Assembly (NCBI GenBank): GCA_013423325.1
Contig: BLJB01000311.1
Span: forward strand, 1-27,508
Direction of reading: 5' to 3'
Length of the DNA stretch: 27,508 bases
From: Usnea hakonensis
Lineage: Eukaryota > Ascomycota > Lecanoromycetes > Lecanorales > Parmeliaceae
Positions 1 to 7,847 of this stretch are shown piece by piece (within the stretch, counting starts at the first letter, position 1; every line of letters begins with the position of its first letter). Made by a program: the position numbers and the translations under genes. The notes beneath the pieces were generated by a model. It made no database searches, was not told the DNA's origin, and saw only the letters and a program-made list of their open reading frames with translations.

Positions 1-624
1 GATGTCCCTTCTTCAAATTGTTGCAGCACCTCGGTACCCCCGCGAGAATCATGTTGCAGCGATTATCGGCCAGGTGAGTGGATCATACCGCTGAATATAG
101 TGCCAATGCTCAAGAGCGCAGATTCTCAGTGGGATCAACTTCCTTGAATCCCATAACCTGGTCCATGGCGACATGACCTGCTCCAACGTTCTTGTGAGCC
201 AAGAGGGAGTGATCAAGATTGGTATGCACCATTATGGCCTCTATCGACTCACACTGACTCGAGAGGATAGCCAATCAAGAATGCTGCAAGGCCGCATCCT
301 CAGAAGATCGGCGTGATCATCCAGACGTGCAGGCCCTGGGAGACATCGTGATGCAGCTGATAGAGAAGCGCAAGAAACGCAATGAAGTCATCGGCGCCGG
401 CGATTTGTATCGCTGGTCTCCTACGGTTGCAGACTTCCTTTCAGAGACGATGTCCGCATATGCGAAAGACCTGACGCAGGTGAGTTTCAACTACATTGCC
501 CAGAGTACGGTTTTGACCTCCACAGCATCCGTTCCTTAAGAGTGGATGGCGGAAGGAGGACCTCCTGTCTCTGATATCATTCGCCCAAATTTCCTCACGT
601 AGGTCCTACAGGATTGAACAGTGA
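1..624 (+). CDS. Degenerate protein kinase-like protein, 3' part (5' end outside window)
   Basis: Four exons read in one frame: 2-73, 122-221, 271-479 and 526-624, with introns of 48, 49 and 46 bp. The kinase C-lobe is recognisable: a helix ending GINFLESHNL, the catalytic-loop equivalent HGDMTCSNVLV, then VIKIANQECC where DFG would stand, and a final LTQHPFLKSGW segment like the end of kinase domains. HRD has become HGD and DFG is absent, so catalysis is unlikely. This resembles a large family of fungal kinase-like proteins often found in accessory DNA (from memory). The ATG at position 2 is probably internal, because the N-lobe (glycine loop, VAIK lysine) is missing and must lie upstream. 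The third intron end was set at 525 because it restores HPFLK; the alternative at 540 loses it. A pseudokinase role is inferred. Partners and substrate are unknown. Confidence 0.75.
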
Positions 625-1058
625 GTCGCATCGCCTGCTACCGATGGCGATCGTGTTGATGTGCGGCGTCCTTTGCAAAAGGTGACATTTGCTACATCTT
701 AGGTCCGCGCTTCCATATTCTTGTCTGGTGTGAGCATGTATAGGATTGTTACAGTCTCTCTAATCTACGTAGAAAGTGCTTTCGTTCAATATTGTATTGC
801 TTCAAGCGAAAAAGATATCTTTTTAGTCCAGGTGGTCTCCTTAGAGGCTTCAGTCTAACTTGAATCGGCTTAGCTCTATACGTGTACCGAGGCTAGACAC
901 TAAACGTGGGCCACGTTTTCAAGCTCGTTTCCTAAGTACAATGTTCACTGCAAATACTTAGCGAAACATAACTCTTCTCACCAAGCGTGAGGCTTCTGTG
1001 CACTATCGAGCTTGAGAATCTACCACCCAAGTTGTGTTTCCCCAAAGTTGGGGAAAAC
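625..1058. other. Intergenic, no gene seen
   Basis: No convincing reading frame, exon with splice signals or RNA gene was found. The AT-rich sequence after the kinase-like stop is probably its 3' untranslated region and terminator, followed by the 3' flank of the minus-strand gene ending at 1059. Confidence 0.5.
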
Positions 1059-1511
1059 TCAGAAATCATTGCTGTGACTATCAGTCTCTCGCTCCCGACA
1101 ACGCAACGCCGTGATGACCCTTTCTACCTCCTTGTGATTCTTTTCCAAATCTATTGTGGCTGCGCCAGGAATTCTTGCCAAATCTTTGACGTGGTTCTCT
1201 TCGACCGCGAGGTCTTTCAAACATAGTTTTTGCACGTCCAGCACGCATTTCTTGATATCTAACGCCATTGAATAGTCGGGATTGGAAGTTATCTGCTGTC
1301 TGCGCTTTTCACGCTCCGCCAGCTTTCCTTGACGGTACATATCTCTTGCATGTGCGAGTTCCTTGTCTTGATCGCTTTGAAATGTTGTTCGAGGGCGCTT
1401 TCCGGCTTCATGGGTCGTTATGTACCTGATGGGAGGATTAATGCCGGCCTTTAAGAAGCGGGAAGCAGCTTCCATTGCATGGGAACGAGAGGCTGACTTT
1501 AGAGATTCCAT
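1059..1511 (-). CDS. Small basic helical protein, unknown function (150 aa)
   Basis: A single open frame of 150 codons starts at the ATG ending at 1511. The protein is rich in Lys, Arg, Glu and Ala with few helix breakers after residue 55, suggesting a long charged helix. Around residues 55-80 it reads ARDMYRQGKLAEREKRRQQ, a strongly basic stretch. There is no signal peptide or membrane segment, and no family was recognised. It could be one exon of a larger gene, but no clear flanking donor or acceptor was needed to close it. It resembles in style the other short charged proteins in this window. The overlapping plus-strand frame at 987-1226 has unlikely composition and is taken as a shadow. 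Confidence 0.5.
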   Translation of the reverse strand: MESLKSASRSHAMEAASRFLKAGINPPIRYITTHEAGKRPRTTFQSDQDKELAHARDMYRQGKLAEREKRRQQITSNPDYSMALDIKKCVLDVQKLCLKDLAVEENHVKDLARIPGAATIDLEKNHKEVERVITALRCRERETDSHSNDF

Positions 1512-2311
1512 TACACGTGTTACCTCAAACCAAACAAAAAATTATCTGAGCAATGTAAGAAGAATGATCAGGACTAGCTAAGGATTTTATATCGCCGCCG
1601 TGGGTGATTTACAGCGTGTAGAGCCATATTTAGTTCCTAGGGGGTAGGGTGCCAGAAATGGAGCTGGTGAGTTGCCCCAAATACAACATAAGAACGGGCC
1701 TTATCTGAGAATAGATTTTGTCGATGCCTCCCTTGACGAATTCTCTTCCGATCTTCAAACCCGGCCATTTTAATAATAATGATAAGTCGCCTTGACCAGC
1801 TCTGCAACAGCATGGATTACCCGCCACTACAATTTCGATGACATTACGCTTGCATACTTCGTTCGTAGATACGTGCATACCATAATAAGGCATGAAGCGT
1901 CAGATAAGCAAAGCAACAGCGAAGCATATCGGAGATGGAAGTTCTTCCCGGGCACTGCATTCGAGCTCTGATATTCTGCCTTTTGGCTGAGAATATGAGG
2001 TGATGCCCTAGCAAAGTAGATCGGCTTGATCTTTAAACCTTGCAATGGCTGGATACGGCCACTTATATTATAAGCGTGTTATTCACTAGATCTTTTTAAT
2101 TTGTTTAAGCCGATGATGAAAGAAGCTTATGCAGCCAGCTCCTATTCTGGAGATTGCAAAAAATAAACCACTCGAACTCGTCGTGAGGGTGTTGTGGATT
2201 GTATACACGCGCTAAACTCACGATCCGGAACCTTTGATTGATCGTGGGCCTGTGAGTGGTTGGTCTAGGAGTTCCGGAAGTTCCTCTACTATCGGATACG
2301 ATCAAAGGACG
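1512..2311. other. Gap with weak minus-strand frames
   Basis: Nothing certain. A minus-strand frame at 1630-1893 (87 codons, beginning MPYYGMHVSTNEV) and another at 2105-2305 containing ARVYNPQHPHDEFEWFIF have protein-like composition. Neither has supporting splice sites, a recognisable domain or a clear promoter. They may be exons or relics of an unrecognised gene, or chance frames. Confidence 0.25.
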
Positions 2312-2778
2312 TTACTTCGCAGGGCGGACAATCTTACTGAGCAGCCTCTTATCCCTCTCTTCTCGATACCTCTCTTCAGTTACAGGCAGTCTCTGTAGCA
2401 GATAGCGATCCAGTGGCTTTGTTGCTTTCTTTGTCTGTCTCCGCTTGATTTGACGAAGTCGGACAATGATCTACTCGCACTTTTCCCCCCGCTTCCCTCC
2501 CCTCCCTGATAAAGTGCTTCACTCTCAATATTGCAGCGCCCTCATCACCTCTTCTACGTCCTTTACTCTACCATCAAAGTCTATGTCAAATGGCTCGGGG
2601 GCCTCTACTAACCCTTTGTACGATGAATGATCTTGTACTGTTGTAAGGCATTAGCAGAATTTCGATATTTGCGCATATCAAGCGACGTACACAGGGGAAG
2701 GGAACTGGACGAGTGCGAGCTCTCCGTTGAAACCCTCCATGACCGATGATGCTGTAAGTGTGCGGAAAACACTCCCGC
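2312..2778 (-). CDS. Probable small multi-exon gene with basic C-terminus
   Basis: Three short exons join in frame on the minus strand although none makes a long ORF. The last, 2312-2470, encodes 52 residues including RQIKRRQTKKATKPLDRYLL and ends RLLSKIVRPAK. The middle, 2549-2637, includes EAPEPFDIDFDGRVKDVEE. An upstream exon ends at 2691 with a serine-rich stretch. Introns are 2471-2548 (78 bp) and 2638-2690 (53 bp); the latter has a GTACGT donor and a GCTAATG branch site before ACAACAG. The upstream exon has no in-frame ATG before a TAA, so a further 5' exon is needed, probably joining at the TTACAG acceptor near 2755. The upper boundary given is therefore approximate. Function is unknown; the acidic-then-basic charge pattern suggests a nucleic-acid or protein-binding protein, which is inference. 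Confidence 0.4.
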
Positions 2779-3535
2779 CCCTCTTTAACGTGTCTAAACT
2801 TGAATCCAATAGTGGAACACAGAAGCAATATTTCTGTAGAATTCAAAAGTGAGTCGGTTCCATTTTTGGACTACAAGTGCCCTGCTATTTAGGTCGCAAT
2901 TGAGGGACCAGATCGCCATCTTCCCCTCAAAAACATTCAGGTATGACATCTTCTCTATAATATATAGACGCTCGATTGATGTTGCTAGCATGTGCATAAT
3001 AATCTTTATTCGCATTCGAAATCGTCGATCTGCTGAAAATCAACCCCACGGGATACGCTCTTGGTTACGATATTATTTCGCCCACGGTAGAGACAGCAAG
3101 AGTCAGCCGAGACCCCCATCGTATGAAAAGGCAAATAAACATGATAAGCGAGAGGCAGGCGGACTCGAACACGGGGAATTTGCAAGTCATCAATTGGGAG
3201 ATTAAAGCAATCTGTCGAGCAATACGATTTATAATCGTCCGCTAGGCTATGCCTGACGTCGTTTACGCAGAACATCGTAACATATATCTTGCCCTGTTAA
3301 CTGCATAATCATAAAGCTGGATTATATAAGCGTTTATTAAACCGATAAATCGCGAATCGTTATGCTGGAATATTACCCCATGAGCTCCTCGAACGGAAGG
3401 TGACCTTGGAACCAAAACTGGAAAATTTAGTGGTTCCAGAGTTGGAGGCGGGATCACTTATCAAGACAGTCTGTCTTTTTCATTCCTGATATCAACAAGC
3501 TGAAAAGAGTATTATCTGTTCAACCCCGTCAAACA
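2779..3535. other. Intergenic, no gene supported
   Basis: Open frames exist on both strands (for example plus 2849-3205 and minus 2794-3015) but they overlap, lack splice or start context and match nothing recognised. A stretch near 3140-3260 has tRNA-promoter-like words but does not fold as a tRNA. Confidence 0.4.
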
Positions 3536-3959
3536 ATGATCAATCTCGTCCAAGAAATCTGGGATGGAGTTGTGCGGGAATTACCTGCCTTTTCAGCGAG
3601 GACTGCGGCTCGGTTTTCGGTTTTCAAGCTCGGAAATCGGAAGCAAGGCAATCATAGCAGATTTTGGATCATATCTTTCCAAATGCTTTCGATCGGAATA
3701 TCTATTGTGGGACATTACAAATGGTCTTCGAGAAATCGAGTATGCCACGATCTATATGCTTGATCTAGCTACGAAATTTGCTGACGGAAGGAAACGGTGC
3801 GAAATAAATTTGTCGGATACCATTTGGCCAGACCTTGAGCGCTATGTTTCATTGATAGATCCGGAAGAGTACAAGAAAGTGTTGGCAGACCGGCAATTGG
3901 CGGATGATCGGGGACGGCAACCAAGACTTTTCGATATTCGGTTCTCTCTATTTAATTAA
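3536..3959 (+). CDS. Hypothetical protein, start and frame uncertain
   Basis: The frame opening at ATG 3564 gives 131 residues, and its C-terminal 100 look like a real soluble protein: DFGSYLSKCFRSEYLLWDIT, then EINLSDTIWPDLERYVSLID. A second frame opening at ATG 3536 begins MINLVQEIWDGVVRELPAFS and looks more natural at its N-terminus, but loses quality after about 40 codons. The real product may start at 3536 and cross to the other frame through a one-base indel near 3620-3660; no intron joining the two was found. No family was recognised and no membrane segment is seen. Confidence 0.4.
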
Positions 3960-4075
3960 AGCTAACCATCAGGCTTTGCTCTCGAGTTAGTATATGAAGG
4001 GTCTTTCAGTGCCCGTCAGTTGTAACATCTCTTTTCAAACTTATCCTTGCTTTGTCATTGCTAATCCATAGTTTC

Positions 4076-4597
4076 TTATTTGAGGCTAAATTGGTATAGA
4101 CTGGATACCGTAGCCCATGTGACCTTGGAGATGCCAACTCGCTGTTGCGACTGCTCTCTAGGTGTGTGGTCCATTACTGGTGAAATGACCAGATACTGTA
4201 ACAGTCCCGACATTTGCACCAGTCCGCCGGCGCTGGTAGAGAACGCATGTAGCATAAGATAAGATAGAAAATAGTTACTGGTTTTGGGGAGGTTGGTCGC
4301 CAAAGAAAGCATCCAGGCCCGCATTCTGCAAGACGTAGGAGTCTTTGGTCAAAAATATGGGCTTGATCCAAGAGAACAGGCCTGAACGGTCGTCTTAAGA
4401 TGGAAATGCACGCGGATGGCTAAATCCATCTTTCAACGGAGGTCGCAAAGCGTGGATGGGGGGGCCTACTATAACGTGATAAACCTGCGTCGGAGCAGTA
4501 GAAAAGTCATGAACTCGACAACGAAGATTACCGCTGACATGATCGTGGAGGAAGCCAGTGATTGTAATGTTACACTGCGAGAGGCTTGAGCTGCCAT
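4076..4597 (-). pseudogene. Relic of a CSC1/RSN1-like (DUF221) stress-gated channel with large internal deletion
   Basis: Three pieces in the right order on the minus strand match the fungal CSC1/RSN1/OSCA family. The N-terminus at 4597 to about 4480 has a first membrane helix followed by TFLLLRRRF. About 4390-4306 contains GLFSWIKPIFLTKDSYVL, the conserved segment after TM1. About 4306-4076 has LATNLPKTSNYFLSYL, the start of a conserved helix of the seven-TM region, followed by a TPRE-containing loop. In the intact family the last two are separated by roughly 300 residues or more, including the cytosolic RNA-recognition-like domain and several helices; here they abut near 4305 in different frames. 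A TAG follows RRRF at about 4470. The C-terminal helices are missing. The intact protein would be a plasma-membrane cation channel; this copy cannot be functional. Confidence 0.65.
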
Positions 4598-4660
4598 TGA
4601 AGGAGTGTCGACGCTAGGAATGGACGAGTCAGCCATCGTAGGCACGGTCTAAGACTTGAT

Positions 4661-4678
4661 GATACAGCATGCTGTATC
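4661..4678. repeat. Perfect 18-bp palindrome
   Basis: GATACAGCATGCTGTATC equals its own reverse complement. It lies in a gap between relics and has no visible link to a promoter. It could be a protein-binding site or chance. Confidence 0.5.
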
Positions 4679-4761
4679 GACATACTACAACAGTCTTTAA
4701 TGGGCTCTTTAATGGGCACGCTGTTTCCTCGACGCTGGGAAGACGGTCCATAAACGGTACG

Positions 4762-4956
4762 TCATTCCACAAATGGCGCTTCAGTCATGATGGGCGTTTC
4801 TGCCCCGTTCAAGGATTGTAGGTATCGCAAGAATTCTGGAATCTGATCGCCGACTGCCTAGCCGCGTTTCCAGTAAGATACGCCGCGAGTATGAGATGCC
4901 ATTTTTCCAGACTTGATATGGGTATCTACAGCAAACAGCACCGGCTGTGGACCCAT
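4762..4956 (-). pseudogene. Possible small gene with in-frame TAG
   Basis: From an ATG in good context (TCAAAATGG, first base at 4956) the frame runs 32 codons through VLFAVDTHIKSGKMASHTRG to a TAG at 4858-4860. It then continues in the same frame with DQIPEFLRYLQSLNGAE and ends at a TGA at 4762-4764. The composition on both sides of the TAG is protein-like, suggesting a nonsense mutation or an unrecognised intron ending at that TAG. No family recognised. It lies just upstream of the divergent coiled-coil gene at 5178. Confidence 0.25.
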
Positions 4957-5177
4957 TTTGATAGGCAAGTATCTAGTCCTTAGTCGGACTATTTGGACCT
5001 TTGGATGAAGGAGGATTGTTGTGAGTGAGGAGGTGCGCCATTTGTGGAAATATCTGATAGCCAAGCTCAATTCCGGAAATGGACCATCGAGCCTGGCCAA
5101 AAATGGAACTTTTGATGATTTCTGCATCCCATCCCCGAGTACTTTGGCATACCAGTGGATTCGTACGACCGCGAAAC

Positions 5178-5825
5178 ATGGCAGAGATCTACTACTTACC
5201 AAGGAAAACATTCACGGACCGCACAGATGGCCGCGTTCACCCAGATACAGAGAAAATTCCACTGTCTCCGAATTCTGCGCAGCGTATTGATAGGCGCAAA
5301 GCAGCTTCCGATCAACTCAAAGGCAAGCTCCGCACCGCTTTCAAAGCAAGCAGTCCGAGACCAGAAGACCCTGCCCAGCGGCGTGTCACCTTCCAATCTC
5401 CTCCCACCAAACGAGCACTTTCCGAGACTCGTCCTGCTCTTCGTCAACGCGAGCGTCCACGTTCAGGTCGAGCAGGAGACGTGACGGCACTGGATCATCA
5501 CATTGCAGTCCATGGTGGTACGACATCCACTCTTGAGTGCCTCCCTCACCGCCTACGTATATCGAAGGTTCAACGGACTTCGGGTCCTCAGCAGCGCATC
5601 GAAGAGCTTGTCAGGGACATTGGGCACCTGAACCAAGAACTGTCCTACTATAAAGATACAAGGAAGGTTCTTATGAAGCTGTTCGATTCGGTCAAGGCAT
5701 CGCACGAGGTACTACAAGTCGCAGTGGCAGAAGCAGATCGAGAATTAGCGATCTCGGAACAGCGATATGTTAGTTACTGGGTTCCTCACTACGACGACCG
5801 GACTATTGAGGAAAACATCTTCTAG
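5178..5825 (+). CDS. Coiled-coil accessory protein (215 aa), family of unknown function
   Basis: A single exon is read from ATG 5178, chosen because the sequence from MAEIYYLPRKTFTDRT onward is well composed; an upstream in-frame ATG at 5079 adds 33 residues of poor quality. Residues 25-110 are basic and Ser/Pro-rich with likely disorder (SPNSAQRIDRRKAASDQ). From about residue 140 the chain becomes helical: RIEELVRDIGHLNQELSYYK starts a coiled coil running nearly to the C-terminus, which ends with an aromatic tail (YWVPHYDDRTIEENIF). The type resembles lineage-specific coiled-coil proteins common in accessory regions of filamentous ascomycetes (memory, unverified). It shares the LVRDI core with the protein at 20344-21091. 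It converges on the minus-strand gene ending at 5866, only 40 bp away. Function unknown. Confidence 0.7.
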   Translation: MAEIYYLPRKTFTDRTDGRVHPDTEKIPLSPNSAQRIDRRKAASDQLKGKLRTAFKASSPRPEDPAQRRVTFQSPPTKRALSETRPALRQRERPRSGRAGDVTALDHHIAVHGGTTSTLECLPHRLRISKVQRTSGPQQRIEELVRDIGHLNQELSYYKDTRKVLMKLFDSVKASHEVLQVAVAEADRELAISEQRYVSYWVPHYDDRTIEENIF

Positions 5826-5865
5826 GACTCAACACAACGAGATACACAGTCGTCACGATTGCCAA

Positions 5866-6194
5866 TCAAAACAAGTGATTACAAACGTAATACCTCGCGA
5901 TACTTTCTTCTACTTGATAGTAGGTCAATACACCGTCACTGCTTGACAAAAATGCGTCCACTAGTAAGACTTCTACAAAGTCTGCTTCATCTCCAGCACG
6001 ATCCGTCTGAATGACTCTCAATGGCCTTGTAGTATGGAATAAAGCTCTCAGACAGTTGTGGCCTTCTCCCTCTCCAAGCCCCCCTGCAGCAGAGCAAAGT
6101 CGTTCGGAGTACGAATGAGATATCCCCCATCTTCATTGAGCCAGTGCAATATCAGTTGTGACTTGGATATACAATGCTAGTGTTGTTGGGGGGG
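5866..6194 (-). pseudogene. Frameshifted small gene, C-terminal part readable
   Basis: On the minus strand one frame reads LILHWLNEDGGYLIRTPNDF then LLQGG. After the C6/G6 run at 6079-6084 the neighbouring frame continues with RALFHTTRPLRVIQTDRAGD, then EADFVEVLLVDAFLSSSDG, and ends at a TGA at 5866-5868. A single extra base in that homopolymer would join the two frames without disturbing either side. The first readable codon follows an ACTAG acceptor near 6190. Upstream 5' exons are not found and may be lost in the repeat array beginning at about 6268. The product would be a soluble protein with acidic and aliphatic stretches; no named domain was recognised. It faces the coiled-coil gene at 5178-5825 tail to tail. 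It may be intact with a sequencing error, or decayed. Confidence 0.5.
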
Positions 6195-6267
6195 TTCTAG
6201 GGAACAGCAGCCCCCGTGTTCCTGGGGTGCTTAACGCAACTGTCATGCATTACGATTCGAATTGAAT

Positions 6268-6511
6268 TAGACACAACGGGCGGAGACCAAAGCATGAAAA
6301 GCGCTAGACATGACGGTCGGGGAATAAGCGCTAAGGAAGATACGACGGTAAGGGATCAAAGCAAAAGTATGTTGTAGTACTAGACACGACGGTAGGGAGG
6401 GAAAGTATAAAGAACGCTAAACGCGACCGTAGAAGGAAAGTTTAAAGGACGCTAGACACGACGGTGGGAGAAAGAGCGTTAAGGAACGAGCGATGGCCGG
6501 GGAGCAAAGTA
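6268..6511 (+). repeat. Degenerate ~36-bp tandem repeats, left part of array
   Basis: About six units begin with variants of CTAGACACGACGGTAGG: near 6268 (TAGACACAACGGGCGG), 6304, 6340, 6380, 6416 and 6452. Spacing is about 35-40 bp. Units share a purine-rich middle such as GGAAAGTATAAAGAACG. The best-preserved copies are at 6380 and 6452. The array is interrupted on its right by the MITE at 6512-6768. There is no coding potential. Confidence 0.75.
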
Positions 6512-6768
6512 TCCCATGGACCGGCAGGGCGTAAAATTCAGGGGTAAGCGACCGAACATAAAAATCAGTCAATTTTTTTAACTCACTACGCTTCAATAAT
6601 AACCACATTTATAAGAAAATACTCATTACAAAAGTTGTTCCTTTTAAGGAGATTTAAAACATTATAACCAAGATTTTTACCTATAAATGCCGTGTTAAAA
6701 AATCAATAGTAAAAAGAAATTTTGGTGTGCCGCCAAGCTTTTTACGCCCACCCTGCCGGTCCATGGGA
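6512..6768. mobile_element. 257-bp MITE-like element, TA target-site duplication, terminal inverted repeats
   Basis: The left end TCCCATGGACCGGCAGGG (6512-6529) is exactly repeated in inverted orientation at the right end (6751-6768). The inverted similarity continues with CGTAAAA after a 4-bp TGGG present only on the right side. TA dinucleotides flank it at 6510-6511 and 6769-6770. The interior is strongly AT-rich and encodes nothing. Length, TIRs and TA duplication fit a non-autonomous Tc1/mariner-type element (family knowledge). It sits inside the degenerate 36-bp repeat array, so it is younger than the array. Confidence 0.8.
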
Positions 6769-6914
6769 TAAAGAGTGTTGAATAATGGAGGTCTGGATCG
6801 ACTGGTATTGAGTGGACTAAGGATCTATCTACCGAAGGAAGAGTAGCTACATGAATGTGTGCCGTGCCAAGCCACTAGTATCGTAGGGCTGTTTGCCATT
6901 TCGCAACAAAGAGC

Positions 6915-7015
6915 ACTAGATACGACGGTAGGCTCTGGGGAAGGAAAGCATAAAGAATACTAGACGCGACGGTAGCGGGGTAAATTTGACGAGTCCTAGA
7001 CGCAACGATGTAGCT
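6915..7015 (+). repeat. Degenerate ~36-bp tandem repeats, right part of array
   Basis: Units start at about 6915 (CTAGATACGACGGTAGG), 6960 (CTAGACGCGACGGTAGC) and 6995 (CTAGACGCAACGATG). These are the same family as 6268-6511 beyond the MITE. The last unit runs into the rhodopsin-domain relic on the minus strand. The 145 bp between MITE and array (6771-6914) contain nothing recognisable. Confidence 0.7.
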
Positions 7016-7023
7016 ATTGTATG

Positions 7024-7213
7024 GCACGTTGGAGAAGGCGTCCACAAGGCTCTCGTAGGTATGCACTGCGTGAATATGAGAATAGTGTTGACCGTAGCGC
7101 AAAGGAGTACGCTGTAGATAGCACAATAAAGAATTCGTCGTTTCCAAATGCCAGTGACTGCAAGTATCCACAGGATGAGGAATGCTACTGATATCTTGCC
7201 GGTGGCGATGGCC
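7024..7213 (-). pseudogene. Fragment of a rhodopsin-domain (PTH11-type) membrane protein, middle part
   Basis: On the minus strand from about 7213 the frame reads AIATGKISVAFLILWILAVT, then GIWKRRILY, a helix with NTILIFTQC and IPTRALWTP. This is the third-to-fourth helix region of the fungal rhodopsin-like domain: GKxSVAxLLxRI, then a basic turn, then QCxPxxALW. After ALWTP the frame enters the CTAGAC repeat array and loses all similarity, so the remaining helices are gone. The upstream helices are not on this strand; they lie head to head on the plus strand from 7208. The intact family are seven-TM plasma-membrane proteins of mostly unknown ligand. Non-functional remnant. Confidence 0.65.
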
Positions 7214-7640
7214 GTGGATGGTGATCGAAACAGAGCGCCAGGAATTCTCACCCTCACCTGGATTGAGTTCTCTGTCTCCTTTGTTCTCGTCGCTCTCCGT
7301 TTATTCACGCGGACGGTAATCGTTCGCCACGTGGGTTTGGATGACGTGGCCATCGTGGTCACTCTGGTGAGCGCCTTGATTTGAGTAGTCAGACAAGGCT
7401 GATGGGATCAGGTTCTCCTTCTCACGTTCTCCGTCATCTGTACGTTCTACGCGAGCCAAGGGGGTTGTCGGCATGCATTCTATCTGTCTGCAGCCCGCCA
7501 AGCTCTCCTCATCAAGATCAACTGGATCTCACAGCCATTCTGCATCATGGCATACGTCGACCGCAGCAGCATCACCGGAAAGCACCACTCTCCTGTCGCG
7601 CTTCTTCTTCTCAAGACCATCTACCCATCTGCTCAACCAG
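7208..7640 (+). pseudogene. Fragment of a rhodopsin-domain (PTH11-type) membrane protein, N-terminal part
   Basis: Exon 1, 7208-7366, starts with an ATG and encodes a first helix followed by LRLFTRTVIVRHVGLDDVAI, the signature loop between helices 1 and 2 of fungal rhodopsin-domain proteins. The intron 7367-7411 (45 bp, GTGAGC...ATCAG) is intact. Exon 2 from 7412 reads VLLLTFSVICTFYASQGG, then INWISQPFCIMA, the expected run into helix 3. Beyond about 7550 it degenerates (SITGKHHSPVALLLLKTI), only vaguely like the expected GKISVALLLLRI. No further helices follow. It overlaps the opposite-strand middle fragment by a few bases at 7208-7213. Confidence 0.65.
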
Positions 7641-7847
7641 GTCAGGATAGAAATTTAAACAGGATCGAGCCGATGTTTGCACCCACTTCTCGTAGCGTCT
7701 CATTGCCCAGTTCTGATCCTTCAGCGTCTTCCTCACATACTCTGTGTTGTCCTTAATGCTATCCTTAGCCTGGTGAGCTCCCTGCTTGTAAACATTGACT
7801 TCAGCTCTCTCTAGAAGCTCCTCCGCCCGTACTTCTTTCTAGCCCAT
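7613..7847 (-). pseudogene. Relic resembling the N-terminus of a fungal tyrosine recombinase-like (DUF3435) protein
   Basis: A minus-strand frame opens at the ATG ending at 7847 but meets TAG at codon 3. It then runs about 70 codons through LLERAEVNVYKQGAHQAKDS, YVRKTLKDQNWAMRRYEKWV and NFYPDLV to a stop near 7613. Helical, charged composition and the NWxxRRYEKWV-like motif recall the N-terminal region of fungal DUF3435/FluG-domain proteins, which include Crypton-like and Starship-captain recombinases. That match is from memory and not tested. There is no catalytic domain in the window. The frame collides with the rhodopsin fragment, so this is a truncated insertion or rearrangement scar. Confidence 0.4.

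Noticed and set aside
3130..3260. tRNA-like words on the minus strand (TAGCCTAGCGG and GTTCGAGTCC resembling A and B boxes)
   Set aside because: The T-stem does not pair, the acceptor pairs only in part and no anticodon arm of normal size forms between them.
7613..7847. Claim that a complete Starship element lies in the window
   Set aside because: Only a short, interrupted N-terminal-like fragment is present; no catalytic domain, cargo borders or target-site repeats can be shown.
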